A DNA stretch of 64,000 bases, from assembly GCA_037833965.1 (NCBI GenBank), contig AP031358.1, positions 10,734,001 through 10,798,000 on the forward strand, read 5' to 3'. Position numbers and translations under genes: made by a program. Under the pieces are notes generated by a model. It had not been told where the DNA came from, searched no databases, and saw only the letters and a list, made by a program, of their open reading frames with translations. Numbering within the stretch: position 1 is the first letter of the stretch; each line of letters starts with the position of its first letter. Shown in pieces: positions 63,402-64,000 of the stretch. This stretch comes from Marchantia polymorpha subsp. ruderalis (Eukaryota > Streptophyta > Marchantiopsida > Marchantiales > Marchantiaceae).

Positions 63402-64000
63402 ATGGGAACATCAATTGATATGGGTGAGGTTCTCAATGCAATCATGGCGGAGATGAAGGAGTTGAGAAAAGCAATAGTAGATGGGCATACCAAGCAGCAA
63501 GCCATGGAAGATAAAATCTTCGCATTAGAGAGTGAGAAAGTAGAGAGAGAGAGAGTTGGAGAGATGGAAGTTGAACCTCAAGTTCAAGCTTCCCAAGTTC
63601 AGCCAGAACCAACTCCTATTGATGCAGCAGAGGCAAATAGGAGACGTCTTCAAGAGATTGAAGATCAAGCAAATCTTTTGCTTCGAATGGGAAAATCCTG
63701 TAAGGTGGAAGCTTACAAAGGGAGTAGAGCAATGGGAGTGTTAGAGGGATGGATTATGAGGATGAATATTCATTTATCCCATTTTCATGTTTCTGATTAT
63801 ATTGCAGGAATGTTCATGAGATCTTATCTTACGGATAAGGCTCTCACATGGTACACAACATGGGAGAGAATGCTTTCAGAACGAGGTGCTACCATTTCGT
63901 GGAGTGGAATGCAAGAAGGACTTCTGCAAAATTTTCAAGCGGTGGATTCTCTTCAAACTGCTAGAATGAAGTTGTGGGATCTGAAGCAGAAAGGAGGTAT
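63402..64000 (+). CDS. Gag of element K (5' part, open at the window edge)
   Basis: ATG at 63,402 opens 199 codons with no stop before the window ends. Residues ~1-45 (MGEVLNAIMAEMKELRKAI) are helical. A Gln/Pro/Val-rich stretch follows (~55-80), then from ~105 YKGSRAMGVLEGWIMRMNIH, YLTDKALTWYTTWERM and LQTARMKLWDLKQKGG, the pattern of plant Ty3/gypsy capsid (retrotransposon gag). Expected to build virus-like particles for the element. Protease, RT and integrase would follow beyond the window. Confidence 0.85.
   Translation, partial: MGTSIDMGEVLNAIMAEMKELRKAIVDGHTKQQAMEDKIFALESEKVERERVGEMEVEPQVQASQVQPEPTPIDAAEANRRRLQEIEDQANLLLRMGKSCKVEAYKGSRAMGVLEGWIMRMNIHLSHFHVSDYIAGMFMRSYLTDKALTWYTTWERMLSERGATISWSGMQEGLLQNFQAVDSLQTARMKLWDLKQKGG

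Larger units (their letters stand above)
62380..64000 (+). mobile_element. Element K: Ty3/gypsy retrotransposon, 5' part
   Basis: It consists of a 408-bp 5' LTR, a primer-binding site, a leader with two small ORFs and an open gag frame that leaves the window. It is inserted in LINE-I ORF1. The LTR and leader match the older element J, whose pol identifies the family as a chromovirus. It looks younger than J, since gag is uninterrupted over 199 codons. Confidence 0.85.

Overview
The window reads as repeat-rich nuclear DNA of a land plant. It holds one conserved, intron-rich host gene, an ArfGAP of the plant AGD8/9/10 (Glo3/ArfGAP2/3) type. Around it lie Ty3/gypsy chromovirus and Ty1/copia LTR remnants, a decayed plant-style LRR fragment, AT-rich spacer, and many copies of one family of LINE (non-LTR) retrotransposon. 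I cannot name the species.

Layout. 1-2.1 kb is AT-rich spacer. 2.1-7.9 kb is LINE-A, interrupted by a tiny truncated LINE and by a 3.3 kb element (NRE copy 1) that encodes a decayed coiled-coil protein. 7.9-15.4 kb is AT-rich DNA with LINE scraps (B, C) and a decayed LINE-D. 15.4-32.3 kb is a nest: LINE-H carries LINE-E (5'-inverted), which carries an apparently full-length LINE-F. The same LINE-H ORF1 is also split by a 4.9 kb NRE copy 2 with an 896-codon reading frame. 32.3-36.5 kb is AT-rich with a copia-type LTR. 36.5-44.7 kb is the seven-exon ArfGAP gene on the minus strand. 45.2-48.4 kb is AT-rich. 48.4-58.4 kb is a minus-strand chromovirus (J) split by a nearly complete LINE-G. 58.6-61.6 kb holds a copia-type LTR, an LRR pseudogene and degenerate repeats. 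61.6-64 kb is the 5' part of LINE-I, interrupted by a better-preserved gypsy element (K) that runs off the window.

How the LINE family works, as read here. A 5' region of tandem ~165-181 bp monomers (or ~346 bp dimers) precedes ORF1, a coiled-coil plus L1-ORF1p-like RNA-binding protein. ORF2 follows (APE endonuclease, reverse transcriptase with YADD, C-terminal zinc knuckle), then a short 3' UTR ending in a (TTTACCA)n tail instead of poly(A). ORF1 and ORF2 share one frame and are separated only by TAG-CAA-TCC in both copies where the junction survives. This suggests stop-codon readthrough or reinitiation. Copies that share very similar ORFs carry different monomer arrays, which suggests 5' UTR replacement.

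Other candidate novelties are the NRE family (5-bp target duplications, no visible LTRs or polymerase, one large antisense gene) and a pair of tandem, mutually similar small ORFs between the primer-binding site and gag of gypsy element K, one of which has a relic at the matching place in element J. Names such as LINE-A, NRE, J, K and M1-M4 are labels used only here.
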